Assembly (NCBI RefSeq): GCF_003626915.1
Contig: NZ_CP032570.1
Span: 744,001-808,000 of the forward strand
DNA from: Tsuneonella amylolytica
GTDB taxonomy: Bacteria > Pseudomonadota > Alphaproteobacteria > Sphingomonadales > Sphingomonadaceae
Direction: 5' to 3'
DNA: 64,000 nucleotides
A model generated the notes under the pieces. That model worked only from the letters and a program-made list of their open reading frames with translations, did not search any database and was not told the origin of the DNA. Shown here one piece after another: positions 20,062 to 28,737 of this stretch (its first letter is position 1; each line of letters opens with the position of its first letter). A program made the position numbers and the translations under genes.

Positions 20062-21185
20062 TGACCGACCAGAGCACCGACAACGTCCGCCAGTTCACCG
20101 TCGGGTCCGACGACGAAGGCATCCGGCTCGACCGCTGGTTCAAGCGGCACCTGCCGCAGATCGGCTTCGCCACCGTCAGCCGCTGGGCCCGCACCGGGCA
20201 GGTCCGCGTTGACGGCAAGCGTGCCAAGCCGGAAGACCGGCTTGCCGCGGGCCAGGTGCTGCGCGTACCGCCGGGCGGCGACGTGCCGCGCAGCAAGGCG
20301 GCCCCCGCGCGGCGCGAGCTCTCCCCCGAACAGATCGCCGAGGCCGAGGCCATGGTGCTGGTGCAGGACCGTGCGGCGATCGTGCTCAACAAGCCGCCCG
20401 GCCTCGCGACCCAGGGCGGCACCAAGACAACCGCCCACGTCGACGGCCTGCTCGATGCCTTCGTGGAGGATGGCGGTCCGCGCCCGCGGCTCGTCCACCG
20501 GCTCGACAAGGATACCAGCGGCGTCCTGCTGATCGCCCGCACCCCGGGCAGCGCGGCGTTCTTTTCCAAGCGGTTCTCGGGCCGAAGCGCGAAGAAGGTC
20601 TACTGGGCGCTCGTCATGGGCATTCCGGAGGTCGGGCACGGCCTCATCGAAGCGCCGCTCGCCAAGCAGCCGGGCACCGGCGGCGAGAAGATGCACGTCG
20701 ACGAGGAAAACGGCCAGCCGGCCCGCACCCGCTACCGCGTGATCGACCGCGCTGGCAACCGCGCCGCCTGGGTGGAGCTCGAACCGCTGACGGGGCGCAC
20801 GCACCAGCTGCGCGCCCATATGGAAGCGATCGGCCACCCGATCGTGGGCGACGGCAAGTACGGCGGCCGCGAGGCGTTCCTGACCGGCAGCATCAGCCGC
20901 AAAATGCACCTTCATGCCCGGCGGTTGATCATCGATCACCCCGACAAGACGAAGCTCGACGTCACAGCCCCGCTGCCCGAACACTTCGCCGCGAGCATGG
21001 AGCAGCTGGGCTTCGACGAAACCCTGAGCGACGCCTCGCCCACCGAAGGCCCGCCGGAACGGACGAAGGACGAGAAGAAGCAGGCCGCGCGCCAGCATGC
21101 CAAGCAGCTTCGCAAGTCCAAGCCCACCCGTCGCGGGCGGGCCGAAACGCGTAAATCCATGGGGCCAAAGAAGGGCAAGCGCTGA
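20061..21185 (+). CDS. RluA-family rRNA pseudouridine synthase (RluC-like)
   Basis: 374 residues. N-terminal S4 RNA-binding domain (RLDRWFKRHLPQIGFATVSR, then VRVDGKRAKPEDRLAAGQVL), then the catalytic domain with HRLDKDTSGVLLIAR carrying the active-site Asp, and GRTHQLRAHMEAIGHPIVGD. Domain layout and crcB linkage fit RluC, which modifies 23S rRNA U955/2504/2580 in E. coli; target not proven here. The last about 50 residues are a Lys/Arg-rich tail (DEKKQAARQHAKQLRKSKP). A second paralogue, rluD, lies at 49 kb. Confidence 0.93.
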   Translation: MTDQSTDNVRQFTVGSDDEGIRLDRWFKRHLPQIGFATVSRWARTGQVRVDGKRAKPEDRLAAGQVLRVPPGGDVPRSKAAPARRELSPEQIAEAEAMVLVQDRAAIVLNKPPGLATQGGTKTTAHVDGLLDAFVEDGGPRPRLVHRLDKDTSGVLLIARTPGSAAFFSKRFSGRSAKKVYWALVMGIPEVGHGLIEAPLAKQPGTGGEKMHVDEENGQPARTRYRVIDRAGNRAAWVELEPLTGRTHQLRAHMEAIGHPIVGDGKYGGREAFLTGSISRKMHLHARRLIIDHPDKTKLDVTAPLPEHFAASMEQLGFDETLSDASPTEGPPERTKDEKKQAARQHAKQLRKSKPTRRGRAETRKSMGPKKGKR

Positions 21186-21784
21186 TGCACCCGAACCCGC
21201 TGTTCCGCAGCGAGGATCGCGGCCTGTTCGAAGCCCTGATCGACCAAATCGGCTTCGGCATGGTCTTCGCCGGCACCCCCGATGGCCCGCGCGTGGCGCA
21301 CACACCGCTCGTGAGCACCGGTGACGGGGCGATCCAGTTTCACCTATCGCGCGGCAATGCGCTGACGAAATGGCTGGACGGGGAGACCGCGCTGTTCACC
21401 GTCAACGGACCCGACGCCTACGTCAGCCCGCGCTGGTACGCCGACCGGGCGACGGTCCCCACATGGGACTACGTCGCGCTGGAAATGGAAGGGCGTGTTC
21501 GGCGAATGGAGCGGGAGGGACTGGAAGCCCTGCTCCATACCTTCATCGAAAAGCATGAAACGCGACTGGGCGGTGAGAAATGGTCCGCCGACGAGACTCC
21601 CGCCGCGATGTGGGACAAGCTGCTCGGTGGCATCGTGGGGTTCGAGATGGAGGTGCAGGCCTGGCGCCCTACCTTCAAGCTTAGCCAGAAACAGCCCGCC
21701 GAGGTTCGCGAGACCATCGCCGAGGGGCACGAGGCGAACGGTGCCCCCGCGCTGGCCGCTCTCATGCGGAGCCTCGCGCCATGA
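21185..21784 (+). CDS. FMN-binding negative regulator, PaiB family
   Basis: 199 residues. The split-barrel flavin-binding fold is indicated by HPNPLFRSEDRGLFEALI, FTVNGPDAYVSPRWYADR, VPTWDYVALEMEGRVRR and the C-terminal FEMEVQAWRPTFKLSQKQP, all hallmarks of PaiB-like proteins. Despite the historical name, based on Bacillus subtilis PaiB, DNA binding is not evident; a pyridoxamine-oxidase-like flavoprotein role is possible. Overlaps both neighbours by 1 and 4 bases. Confidence 0.88.
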   Translation: MHPNPLFRSEDRGLFEALIDQIGFGMVFAGTPDGPRVAHTPLVSTGDGAIQFHLSRGNALTKWLDGETALFTVNGPDAYVSPRWYADRATVPTWDYVALEMEGRVRRMEREGLEALLHTFIEKHETRLGGEKWSADETPAAMWDKLLGGIVGFEMEVQAWRPTFKLSQKQPAEVRETIAEGHEANGAPALAALMRSLAP

Positions 21785-22431
21785 AGCTGGCGGTGTTCGA
21801 TTGCGACGGCACCCTCGTCGACGGGCAGGCCCCGGTCTGCGATGCGATGGAGGCAGCCTTCGCCCAAGCCGGCCTGCCCGCGCCGGGTCGCCACGCGGTA
21901 CGCCGCATCGTCGGGCTCAGCCTGCCGCAGGCAGTGCGCGCGCTCGCACCCGATGCCGATCCGGGCCGGCAGGCCGCGGCGGTCGATGCCTACAAGATCG
22001 CTTTCCGTGCGGCGCGGGAGGAGGGACGGCTGGAAGAACCGCTGTTCGCCGGCATCGCCGACCTTCTCGGCCGCCTCGTCGATGGCGGCTGGACCCTCGC
22101 CGTCGCCACGGGCAAGTCCGACCGCGGGCTGACCGGCTGTCTCGCGGGGCACGGCATCGAAGGGCATTTCGCCTCGCTGCAGACCGCCGACCGGCATCCG
22201 TCGAAGCCCCACCCCGCCATGCTGGAGGCCGCGCTGTTCGAGACCGGCGCGCGTGCGGAAGAGGCAGTGATGATCGGCGACACGACGTTCGACATGGCGA
22301 TGGCCCGCGCGGCGGGCGTGCGCGCGGTCGGTGTCGCATGGGGCTATCACGCCGCAACCGAACTGCGCACAGCGGGGGCCGAAGCCGTCGCTGCCGACGC
22401 CGAAGAACTGGAGACCTTTCTACATGGCTAG
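21781..22431 (+). CDS. HAD-superfamily hydrolase, phosphoglycolate-phosphatase-like
   Basis: 216 residues. Motif I VFDCDGTLVD holds the nucleophile Asp7 and Asp9; motif II is LAVATGKSDRG, motif III the Lys in HPSKPHPAML, motif IV GDTTFDMAMARAAG. The inserted alpha-helical cap between motifs I and II marks subfamily IA (Gph-like). Substrate unknown. In alphaproteobacteria this gene is often found between a RluC-type gene and the ATP12 gene, as here. Confidence 0.9.
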   Translation: MKLAVFDCDGTLVDGQAPVCDAMEAAFAQAGLPAPGRHAVRRIVGLSLPQAVRALAPDADPGRQAAAVDAYKIAFRAAREEGRLEEPLFAGIADLLGRLVDGGWTLAVATGKSDRGLTGCLAGHGIEGHFASLQTADRHPSKPHPAMLEAALFETGARAEEAVMIGDTTFDMAMARAAGVRAVGVAWGYHAATELRTAGAEAVAADAEELETFLHG

Positions 22432-22684
22432 CCGCCCTCCCGAACACAGCACCGAAGGCCGGATGGAGCCGACCCCTCCCACCAATCAGGAGCGTGTCCG
22501 GTTCGCCTTCATATCCATCCACCGGCTCGTCGGGGCTGCGCTGATCGTGCTCGGCATCCTCGTTTTGCAGGGGGGGATCGACTGGTCGCAGAAGGTCGGG
22601 TGGGTCCTCCTTGTCGTGGGCCTGCTGGACTTCTTCATCGCGCCCCTGGCATTCGCGCGGTTGTGGAGGACACGGCCGGAATGA
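22424..22684 (+). CDS. Small two-helix membrane protein
   Basis: 86 residues starting at MASRPPEHSTEGRME, overlapping the HAD gene by 8 bases. After a polar 30-residue N-terminus come two hydrophobic segments, LVGAALIVLGILVLQG and VGWVLLVVGLLDFFIAPLAF, separated by a short loop (GIDWSQK). No family recognised. The 4-base overlap with ATP12 and placement in a conserved run argue that it is expressed. A second ATG at 22463 is possible. Confidence 0.7.
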   Translation: MASRPPEHSTEGRMEPTPPTNQERVRFAFISIHRLVGAALIVLGILVLQGGIDWSQKVGWVLLVVGLLDFFIAPLAFARLWRTRPE

Positions 22685-23376
22685 AGCGGTTCTGGAAGGA
22701 CGCGACTGTCGAGGAGCGCGACGGCGGATGGCGGGTGCTGCTCGACGGGCGGCCGATCCGGACGCAGGCGACCGGCGCGCCGCAGGTGCTGCCCACGCCG
22801 GCGCTGGCCGAGATGCTCGCGGCGGAATGGCGCGCGCAGGGCGAGGACATCGATCCTGCGACTTTCCCGGCGCGCGACATGGCCGACTATGCGATCGATG
22901 CGGTCGCCGCCGACCCGGGCCGGACGATCGATACCGTGCTGCGCTATGCCGAGACCGACACCCTTTGCTACCGCGCCGATCCGGACGAGCCGCTGTGGAA
23001 GCGGCAGCAGGAGGTCTGGGAGCCGATCCTCGCCGCGTTCGAGGCGCGCGAAGGGCTGCGGATGGAGCGGGCCAGCGGAATTCTCCACCGCCCGCTCGCA
23101 CCCGAGACGCTGGCGACTTTGCGCGACCGGCTGACCGGGCTCGATCCGCTGACGCTCGCCGCGCTGGAGACGATAACCGCGCTCGCCGCGTCGCTGGTCA
23201 CCGGCTTGTCCGCACTGGAGGTAGATGCCGATCCGGCCGCGCTGTGGGCGGCTGCCGAACTGGAGGAAGCCTGGCAGGCGGAGCAGTGGGGCAGCGATTC
23301 CGAAGCGGAGGCGCGGCGCACCAAACGCGCGCAGGCGTTCCTACAGGCTCACGCGTTCGCGCATGCGATAAGGTGA
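22681..23376 (+). CDS. ATP12-family F1-ATPase assembly chaperone
   Basis: 231 residues. Begins with MKRFWKDATVEERDGGWRVL, continuing LDGRPIRTQATGAPQVLPTP and AAEWRAQGEDIDPATFPARD, all diagnostic of the ATP12 family. This protein holds the F1 alpha subunit before hexamer assembly in mitochondria and alphaproteobacteria. Further conserved pieces: RYAETDTLCYRADP and ELEEAWQAEQWGSDSEAEAR. Last gene of the overlapping crcB run; a weak hairpin follows. Confidence 0.93.
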   Translation: MKRFWKDATVEERDGGWRVLLDGRPIRTQATGAPQVLPTPALAEMLAAEWRAQGEDIDPATFPARDMADYAIDAVAADPGRTIDTVLRYAETDTLCYRADPDEPLWKRQQEVWEPILAAFEAREGLRMERASGILHRPLAPETLATLRDRLTGLDPLTLAALETITALAASLVTGLSALEVDADPAALWAAAELEEAWQAEQWGSDSEAEARRTKRAQAFLQAHAFAHAIR

Positions 23377-23393
23377 TCGCGGCGCGCCGGCAT

Positions 23394-23413
23394 TTCGCCT
23401 AAGCAAAGGCGAA
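23394..23413 (+). terminator. Possible weak terminator after ATP12
   Basis: 7-bp stem TTCGCCT/AGGCGAA with a 6-base loop, 17 bases after the stop. No T-run. Confidence 0.35.
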
Positions 23414-23474
23414 TCGACCGCAAGAACGGTCAGGGATCGCACAGTCCAGGCTTACCGATCCAAGGGGTATCCCC

Positions 23475-24071
23475 ATGCCGCGCAGCGTACCGGAATTCAT
23501 CGATTTCTACGAGGTTCTGCACGTCGATCCCGGCTGCTCCCAGCGCGAGCTCGAGGTCGCGTTCCATCTTCTCGCCAAGCGGTTCCATCCGGATTCGCCC
23601 GACACGACCGACATCGACCGGTTCGATGAAGTCACTGCCGCTTACCGTGTGCTGCGCGATCCGGTCGCCCGCAAGGAGTACGACGACCGCTTCTTCCCGA
23701 ACCGGCAAGAGACGATCACGAACGGCCGGTGCGACGACGCGGACGCGCTCGACGAACGGACCGCGGTGTCCGATGCCGAGATGCATTCGCGCATCCTGCT
23801 CGCGCTCTACAAGCGGCGGCGCGCGCACCCCACCGATGCCAGCGTCGGGCAGTGGCACCTGCAGCAAGCGATCGGGTGTTCGCCGGACTCGTTCGATTTT
23901 CACATGTGGTACCTGAAGTCGAAGGGCTTCGTCGAAGTCGCCGAGGACTCGGGCTTTGTCATCACGATCGGCGGCGTAGACGAGGTAATCTCGCAAAGCC
24001 GGGCGCACCGTGCCGAACGGCTGCTGCTGACACTCGCCGATCCGGACGAGGAAAACGGCGGCTCGCGCTAG
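23475..24071 (+). CDS. J-domain protein with C-terminal winged-helix-like region
   Basis: 198 residues. Residues about 9-75 are a J domain with the obligatory HPD at 38-40 (KRFHPDSPD) and the helix IV segment VARKEYDDRFF, so it should stimulate a DnaK ATPase. It lacks the Gly/Phe, zinc-finger and substrate domains of DnaJ. The C-terminal 100 residues (EMHSRILLALYKRRR, VGQWHLQQAIGCSPDSFDFH, YLKSKGFVEVAEDSGFVITI) read like a winged-helix fold, suggesting a nucleic-acid or protein docking module. Fold is inferred only. Confidence 0.8.
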   Translation: MPRSVPEFIDFYEVLHVDPGCSQRELEVAFHLLAKRFHPDSPDTTDIDRFDEVTAAYRVLRDPVARKEYDDRFFPNRQETITNGRCDDADALDERTAVSDAEMHSRILLALYKRRRAHPTDASVGQWHLQQAIGCSPDSFDFHMWYLKSKGFVEVAEDSGFVITIGGVDEVISQSRAHRAERLLLTLADPDEENGGSR

Positions 24072-24131
24072 GTCCCGCTCGCACCCGGCCGATCGCGCCG
24101 CTAAGGGGCGGCGGCAACCCGGGAACTTCCG

Positions 24132-24935
24132 ATGGACCGATCGCTCCTCATCATCTGCGTGCTGACCGCGATCATCAATCTGATCGGCGCGCTGGCCTAC
24201 GCCGCGCGCATCGCCGGTGTGCGGACCCGCAAGATCGCCATGAGCTTCGCGCTGTTCAACGCGCTGGTGCTGGTATCGCGGCTGTCGAACGGCTTCCTGG
24301 CGCCGCTGATCGCCAAGCGGGTCGAGAACGCCTTGGCGCGAGGGGCGGGCGCGCACCTGCAGGCCGACTTCCGCATCATCCTGCTGGCGACGACGCTGGG
24401 CGTGGTAGTGGGAATCGCGTTGGTCCCGGCGGCACAGAGGCTGATGGCGCGGGTGATCGAGGGAATGCAGCATCGCCGCTCGCTCGCCCGGGTGGCCTTG
24501 CGCACGTTCACGCCCGGCGGCCTTCGGACCCTGCGTGACTCGGCGACCCTGCCGAAGGTGCGCCGCCCGATGTCGCTGAAGCCGCCACGCGAGGTGGGCT
24601 GGAGCGTGCTCGCCGCCAACTGTTTCGCGCAGGCGATCCTCGTCGTCGGCGTCCTGGCGTCGATCTACGCCGGGTATGTCGAGCCGCAGTTCCGCGTCAC
24701 CGCCTCGCAGCTGTCGGCATTGATAAACGGGTTCGCGACGATCCTGCTGTTCCTCGTGATCGACCCGCAGCTCTCGCTGCTCACCGACGACGTGATCGAC
24801 GGCAAGACGAGCGAGGCGGCCTATCGCCGGTCAATCGTGTGGATATCGGGCAGCCGACTGGTGGGCACGATCCTGGCGCAGGCGCTGTTCCTGCCGGCCG
24901 CGCTCGCCATCGCGTGGGTCGCGGCGCGGATTTGA
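24132..24935 (+). CDS. Amj-family lipid II flippase
   Basis: 267 residues, 6-7 hydrophobic helices. Recognised by the N-terminal AYAARIAGVRTRKIAMSFAL and LFNALVLVSRLSNGFLAPLI, characteristic of the family (formerly DUF2837) founded by Bacillus subtilis Amj (YdaH), an alternate to MurJ that flips lipid-linked peptidoglycan precursor. Further conserved parts: DFRIILLATTLGVVVGIALVP and the C-terminal SQLSALINGFATILLFLVIDP. Whether MurJ is also present cannot be told from this window. Confidence 0.82.
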   Translation: MDRSLLIICVLTAIINLIGALAYAARIAGVRTRKIAMSFALFNALVLVSRLSNGFLAPLIAKRVENALARGAGAHLQADFRIILLATTLGVVVGIALVPAAQRLMARVIEGMQHRRSLARVALRTFTPGGLRTLRDSATLPKVRRPMSLKPPREVGWSVLAANCFAQAILVVGVLASIYAGYVEPQFRVTASQLSALINGFATILLFLVIDPQLSLLTDDVIDGKTSEAAYRRSIVWISGSRLVGTILAQALFLPAALAIAWVAARI

Positions 24936-24960
24936 ACCCGCCGCGCCGCCACGAAACCGG

Positions 24961-25545
24961 TCAGCGGACCCAGTCGGCAACCTGGCCTGCGACGTCGTTG
25001 GCCGCCATGTTGAGCGCTATGCCGACGGGCGCGGCTTCGGCCACGACACCGGGCACTTCGGCCGTGAAGCGGCGCGTGGTCACCTGGGTGCCGTTGACGT
25101 CGCGCACCGCGTCGAACGTCACGCGCACGCTTCCGGTCCGCGCGTCGTAGCCGAAGTCTTGCAGCGTGCCCCGCAGCTGGTTCGTGGGGGTCAGCGCCGG
25201 ATCGTCGTAATCGATCACGAGCCGGCCGGTCTTGGCGCGGATGGTTTCGCCCAGCAGCTTGCGGAACAAACGCGTCGGTCGGTCGGCCCAGACGGCGTTT
25301 TCGACATAGGCGATATTGCTGTCGTCGATCTGCACCGGCACGCGCGTGACCGCCAGCTTCGCCGGGGCGTCGGGCTCGTTTATATGCAGCGCGCTGGCGA
25401 CGTCGCCGTTGATCGTGGTGCCCGCCGGTACCGACGCCGTAGGGGTCAGGTTCAGCAGGCTTTCGGGCGTCTTCGGACCGAAGCTGATGCAGGCCGACAG
25501 CATCAGGACCGAGGCCGAGGCGAGTGCGATACGGGTCATGGTCAT
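24961..25545 (-). CDS. ABC-transport auxiliary lipoprotein (PqiC/DUF330-like)
   Basis: 194 residues from the ATG at 25545; a GTG 4 codons upstream is also possible. Lipobox VLMLSAC marks signal peptidase II cleavage and lipid attachment. The mature part (LAVTRVPVQIDDSNIAYVEN, FRKLLGETIRAKTGRLVIDY) matches the auxiliary lipoproteins linked to MCE systems. It probably sits on the inner face of the outer membrane and works with MlaD/E/F, filling the place of MlaC or MlaA. Last gene of the operon. Confidence 0.87.
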   Translation of the reverse strand: MTMTRIALASASVLMLSACISFGPKTPESLLNLTPTASVPAGTTINGDVASALHINEPDAPAKLAVTRVPVQIDDSNIAYVENAVWADRPTRLFRKLLGETIRAKTGRLVIDYDDPALTPTNQLRGTLQDFGYDARTGSVRVTFDAVRDVNGTQVTTRRFTAEVPGVVAEAAPVGIALNMAANDVAGQVADWVR

Positions 25546-25582
25546 GGCGATACTCACTCGCTCGGGGTCGTTTGGGTGGACG

Positions 25583-26533
25583 TCACTTGGGCTTGTAGTC
25601 GGGCAGCTTCTGGCCGCCGATCAGGCCGCCTGCGCCCTGGCTGTTGATCTTTTCGGTCACTTCGCGGAGCGACTTGCTGGTTTCGCGCAGGTCCCGGATC
25701 GTCGCCTCGGCAGCGGGCAGCGTGCTTTCGGACAGCTGGCGGGCGGCCGGTCGCGCGTCCTCGAGGGTGGTCGACAGCGACTTGGCCGCGTTATCCGCGG
25801 ACTGCAGCGTGGTGCGCATCTGCGCCGCCAGGCTCTGCCCTTCCCTGTTGAGGAGGGTGTCCGCCGATCCCATGACCTTTTCGAACTGGTCAAGTGCCTG
25901 GCTCGCCTCGCCCAGCGTGACCTGCAGTTCGGCCATCGTGCGCTGGACCTGCGGGGTCGCCTGCGCAAGGTCGGCGGTCATACGGTTGGTGTTGTCGAGG
26001 ATACCCGCGATCGAGGCCTGGTTGCGGTCGCCCAGCAGCAGCGTCAGCCGTTCGGTCAGCGTCGCCAGCCGCTCGAGTAGCAGCGGCGCGTTCGACAGCA
26101 GTTCGCCCAGCCCGCCGGGCTTGGGCGGGATGACCGGCGCGCCTTCGGGGCAGGCCGTGGTCTCGCACGTGATCGGCTTGGCGCCCTTGCGCGCGCCGTC
26201 GAGCAGGATGGTGGAAACGCCGGTGAACGAGCCCTGCATCGTGGCGGTGGTGCCGACGAGGATGGGCACGTTGTCGTCGATCTTCACCCGCACGCGGACG
26301 AATTCGGGGTCCTTCTCCCACAGCTTGATCTCGCTGACCTGCCCCGCGGGCACGCCCGCGAAGCTGACCGCGGACCCCTTGGCAAGGCCGGCGACCGACT
26401 GCTTGAAGAAGATGTCGTACTCTTCCTGTTCGCCCTTGTTGAGGTTCGACAGCCAGACGAAGAACAGCGCAAGAGCCGCCAGCAGCGCCAGCGTGACCGC
26501 CCCCACCCAGACATTATTGGCCCTGGTTTCCAT
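25583..26533 (-). CDS. MlaD-type MCE-domain lipid transport protein
   Basis: 316 residues. One N-terminal transmembrane helix (VGAVTLALLAALALFFVWL, about 10-28), then an MCE domain (EYDIFFKQSVAGLAKGSAV, SFAGVPAGQVSEIKLW, MQGSFTGVSTILLDG). A long C-terminal coiled-coil-like region of about 170 residues follows. Substrate-binding periplasmic subunit that hexamerises on the permease. The C-terminal helix is longer than in E. coli MlaD, closer to the Mce proteins of alphaproteobacteria. Confidence 0.93.
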   Translation of the reverse strand: METRANNVWVGAVTLALLAALALFFVWLSNLNKGEQEEYDIFFKQSVAGLAKGSAVSFAGVPAGQVSEIKLWEKDPEFVRVRVKIDDNVPILVGTTATMQGSFTGVSTILLDGARKGAKPITCETTACPEGAPVIPPKPGGLGELLSNAPLLLERLATLTERLTLLLGDRNQASIAGILDNTNRMTADLAQATPQVQRTMAELQVTLGEASQALDQFEKVMGSADTLLNREGQSLAAQMRTTLQSADNAAKSLSTTLEDARPAARQLSESTLPAAEATIRDLRETSKSLREVTEKINSQGAGGLIGGQKLPDYKPK

Positions 26534-26542
26534 TCGCCTCGC

Positions 26543-27535
26543 CTATGCCTTCTTGCTTGGTGGATTGTCCAACGCTTTGACGGCGTTGAGCGCCACCGGC
26601 TGGTCCATGTGCTTGCGCAGCGTATCAAGCGCCTGCGCGGTGAGCGAAGCCCGCCCGCGCGGCCCGTTGAAGTATTCCTGGATCCACGGGTGATCGAGCT
26701 TCATCAGGTTGGGTACGGTATCGACCGCGATCACCTTCTTGTCGGCGATCACCGCCACCCGGTCGCATATCTCGTGAAGGGTATCGAGATCGTGGGTGAT
26801 GAGGAAAACGGTCAGCCCCATCGTGTGCTGCAGTTCCAGCGTCAGCTGGTCGAACGCCGCCGCGCCGATCGGATCGAGGCCCGCAGTCGGCTCGTCGAGG
26901 AACAGGAGCTCGGGATCGAGCGCCAGCGCCCGGGCGAGGCCGGCGCGCTTCTTCATGCCGCCGGACAGTTCGCTCGGATACTTCGCCGCCGCTTCGGCCG
27001 GGAGGCCCGAGAGCATGATCTTGTAGCGCGCGATCTCGTGCATGAGGTCGGGTTCGATGTCGGGGTAGAACTGCTTGAGCGGCACCTCGACGTTCTCGCC
27101 CACCGTCAGGGTGGAGAACAGCGCGCCGCCCTGGAACAGGACGCCCCAGCGGTTGCGCACGCCGATCACGTCGTCGGGTTCGCCATCTGTGATCGAGCGG
27201 CCGAACACGTCGATGTGCCCCTCGTCGGGTATCTGCAGCCCGATAATCGAGCGCATCAGGACCGACTTGCCGGTGCCGGACCCCCCTACCACGCCGAGGA
27301 TTTCACCCCGCTTGACCTTCAGCGACAGGTTCTCGTGGATCACCTGGTCGCCGAAGCTGTTCCTGAGCCCCTCGATGACGATCGGGTATTCGCCGCGAAA
27401 CCGCTCGTACGGGCGGTTGACGTCGGGATCGCCGAGATCTTCCGCGCGGGCCGTGGCCGCGCCGTTCTCGGCCGCGACCGCGGCGGCATCGTCTTCGGCC
27501 GGCGGGGCCTGGGGTTCGGTCTCGTCGGCCATCAT
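26543..27535 (-). CDS. MlaF-type ABC transporter ATP-binding protein
   Basis: 330 residues. Walker A GGSGTGKS at 84-91, Q-loop in [19 protein letters not shown], signature [15 protein letters not shown], Walker [14 protein letters not shown], switch His in [17 protein letters not shown]. The C-terminal region [14 protein letters not shown] is typical of MlaF. An Ala/Glu-rich 50-residue N-terminal extension precedes the ABC domain. Start overlaps the mlaE stop (ATGA). Confidence 0.94.
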   Translation of the reverse strand: MMADETEPQAPPAEDDAAAVAAENGAATARAEDLGDPDVNRPYERFRGEYPIVIEGLRNSFGDQVIHENLSLKVKRGEILGVVGGSGTGKSVLMRSIIGLQIPDEGHIDVFGRSITDGEPDDVIGVRNRWGVLFQGGALFSTLTVGENVEVPLKQFYPDIEPDLMHEIARYKIMLSGLPAEAAAKYPSELSGGMKKRAGLARALALDPELLFLDEPTAGLDPIGAAAFDQLTLELQHTMGLTVFLITHDLDTLHEICDRVAVIADKKVIAVDTVPNLMKLDHPWIQEYFNGPRGRASLTAQALDTLRKHMDQPVALNAVKALDNPPSKKA

Positions 27536-28641
27536 GCCCAGCCCACCTGCGTGAAGAATACCGCGAAGAACGCATCGAGCACGATCACCGTGAAGATCGC
27601 GACGACCACCGCCTTCGTTGTCCGCAGGCCCACTTCCTCCGAATTGCCGGAGACCTGCAGCCCCTGGTAGCACCCGGTCATTCCCACAATGAGGCCGAAG
27701 ACCGGCGCCTTCACGAGGCCCACGTACAGGTCGTAGATCGGCACCACTTCCTTGATCCGGCTGAGGAAGCTGGTGAACGGGATGCCGAGCATGAGGTCGC
27801 CGATCACCGCACCGCCGATGATCGCCATGACCGATGCGTAGAAACCCAAGAGGATCATCATCAGCGTGACCGCGAGGACCCGCGGCAACACGAGCGCTTC
27901 CATCGGCGAAATGCCGATCGTGCGCATCGCATCGATCTCTTCGGTCAGCTTCATCGTGCCGAGTTGCGCGGCGAACGCACTGCCCGAACGGCCGGCGACC
28001 ATGATCGCGGTCATCAGCACGCCCAGTTCGCGCAAGGTGATCCGCCCGACGAGGTTGACCGTCAGCGTCTCGGCGCCGAACTGCTGCAACTGCACCGCAC
28101 CCTGCTGCGCGATGACGATGCCGATGAGGAAGCTCATCAGCCCTACGATCGCGAGTGCCTGGACCGCGACGAGTTCGACCTGGTGGACGAACGCCTTCGT
28201 CCGGAAACGGCGCGGATGGCGGATGATCGAAACCGCCGCCGAAATGAAGCCGCCGAGGAAGGAGACCCCGTTGACCGTGCCGCGGCGCATTCCGCCCACG
28301 CGTTCGCCGGCGGCGGAGAGGACGCGGACGTACGCTGGCGGGCGTTCGGGCGTCACCGTCCCGCCGCTTTCCGCGTTCTTCAGCGAATCCATCAGCCGCT
28401 GCGCGCGCTCGCTGGCACCGACGACCGCTCCGCCGGTATTGCGGGCGAGCCCGAGGACGATCCACGCGCCCAGCGTGTCGATCTCGTCGATGCCGCCGAT
28501 GTCGATCTCGGACACCGGCTCGTCGATGGCGCGCAGGTCCTGGTCGACCGGGCCCAGCGTGGACACCAGATAGTTGCCCGACAGCACCAGCCGCCGGTTG
28601 CCGCCCTCGCCGCCGAATTCGAAGTCCGCCCCGTCGCTCAT
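27532..28641 (-). CDS. MlaE-type permease with N-terminal STAS domain
   Basis: 369 residues. The first about 100 residues form a STAS-like domain ([39 protein letters not shown]), corresponding to a separate MlaB in E. coli but fused here. From about 120 on is the MlaE permease with 5-6 helices: [80 protein letters not shown]. First gene of the lipid-transport operon and divergent from valS. Confidence 0.94.
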   Translation of the reverse strand: MSDGADFEFGGEGGNRRLVLSGNYLVSTLGPVDQDLRAIDEPVSEIDIGGIDEIDTLGAWIVLGLARNTGGAVVGASERAQRLMDSLKNAESGGTVTPERPPAYVRVLSAAGERVGGMRRGTVNGVSFLGGFISAAVSIIRHPRRFRTKAFVHQVELVAVQALAIVGLMSFLIGIVIAQQGAVQLQQFGAETLTVNLVGRITLRELGVLMTAIMVAGRSGSAFAAQLGTMKLTEEIDAMRTIGISPMEALVLPRVLAVTLMMILLGFYASVMAIIGGAVIGDLMLGIPFTSFLSRIKEVVPIYDLYVGLVKAPVFGLIVGMTGCYQGLQVSGNSEEVGLRTTKAVVVAIFTVIVLDAFFAVFFTQVGWA

Positions 28642-28737
28642 CTAGGCGCGCATATGCGGCGAAAACCGCGCCGCGACAAGCGGATGCTGATACGCGTGTT
28701 GCGCCTGCGAAACGGCGCTGGCATGGCACCGGCCGAT

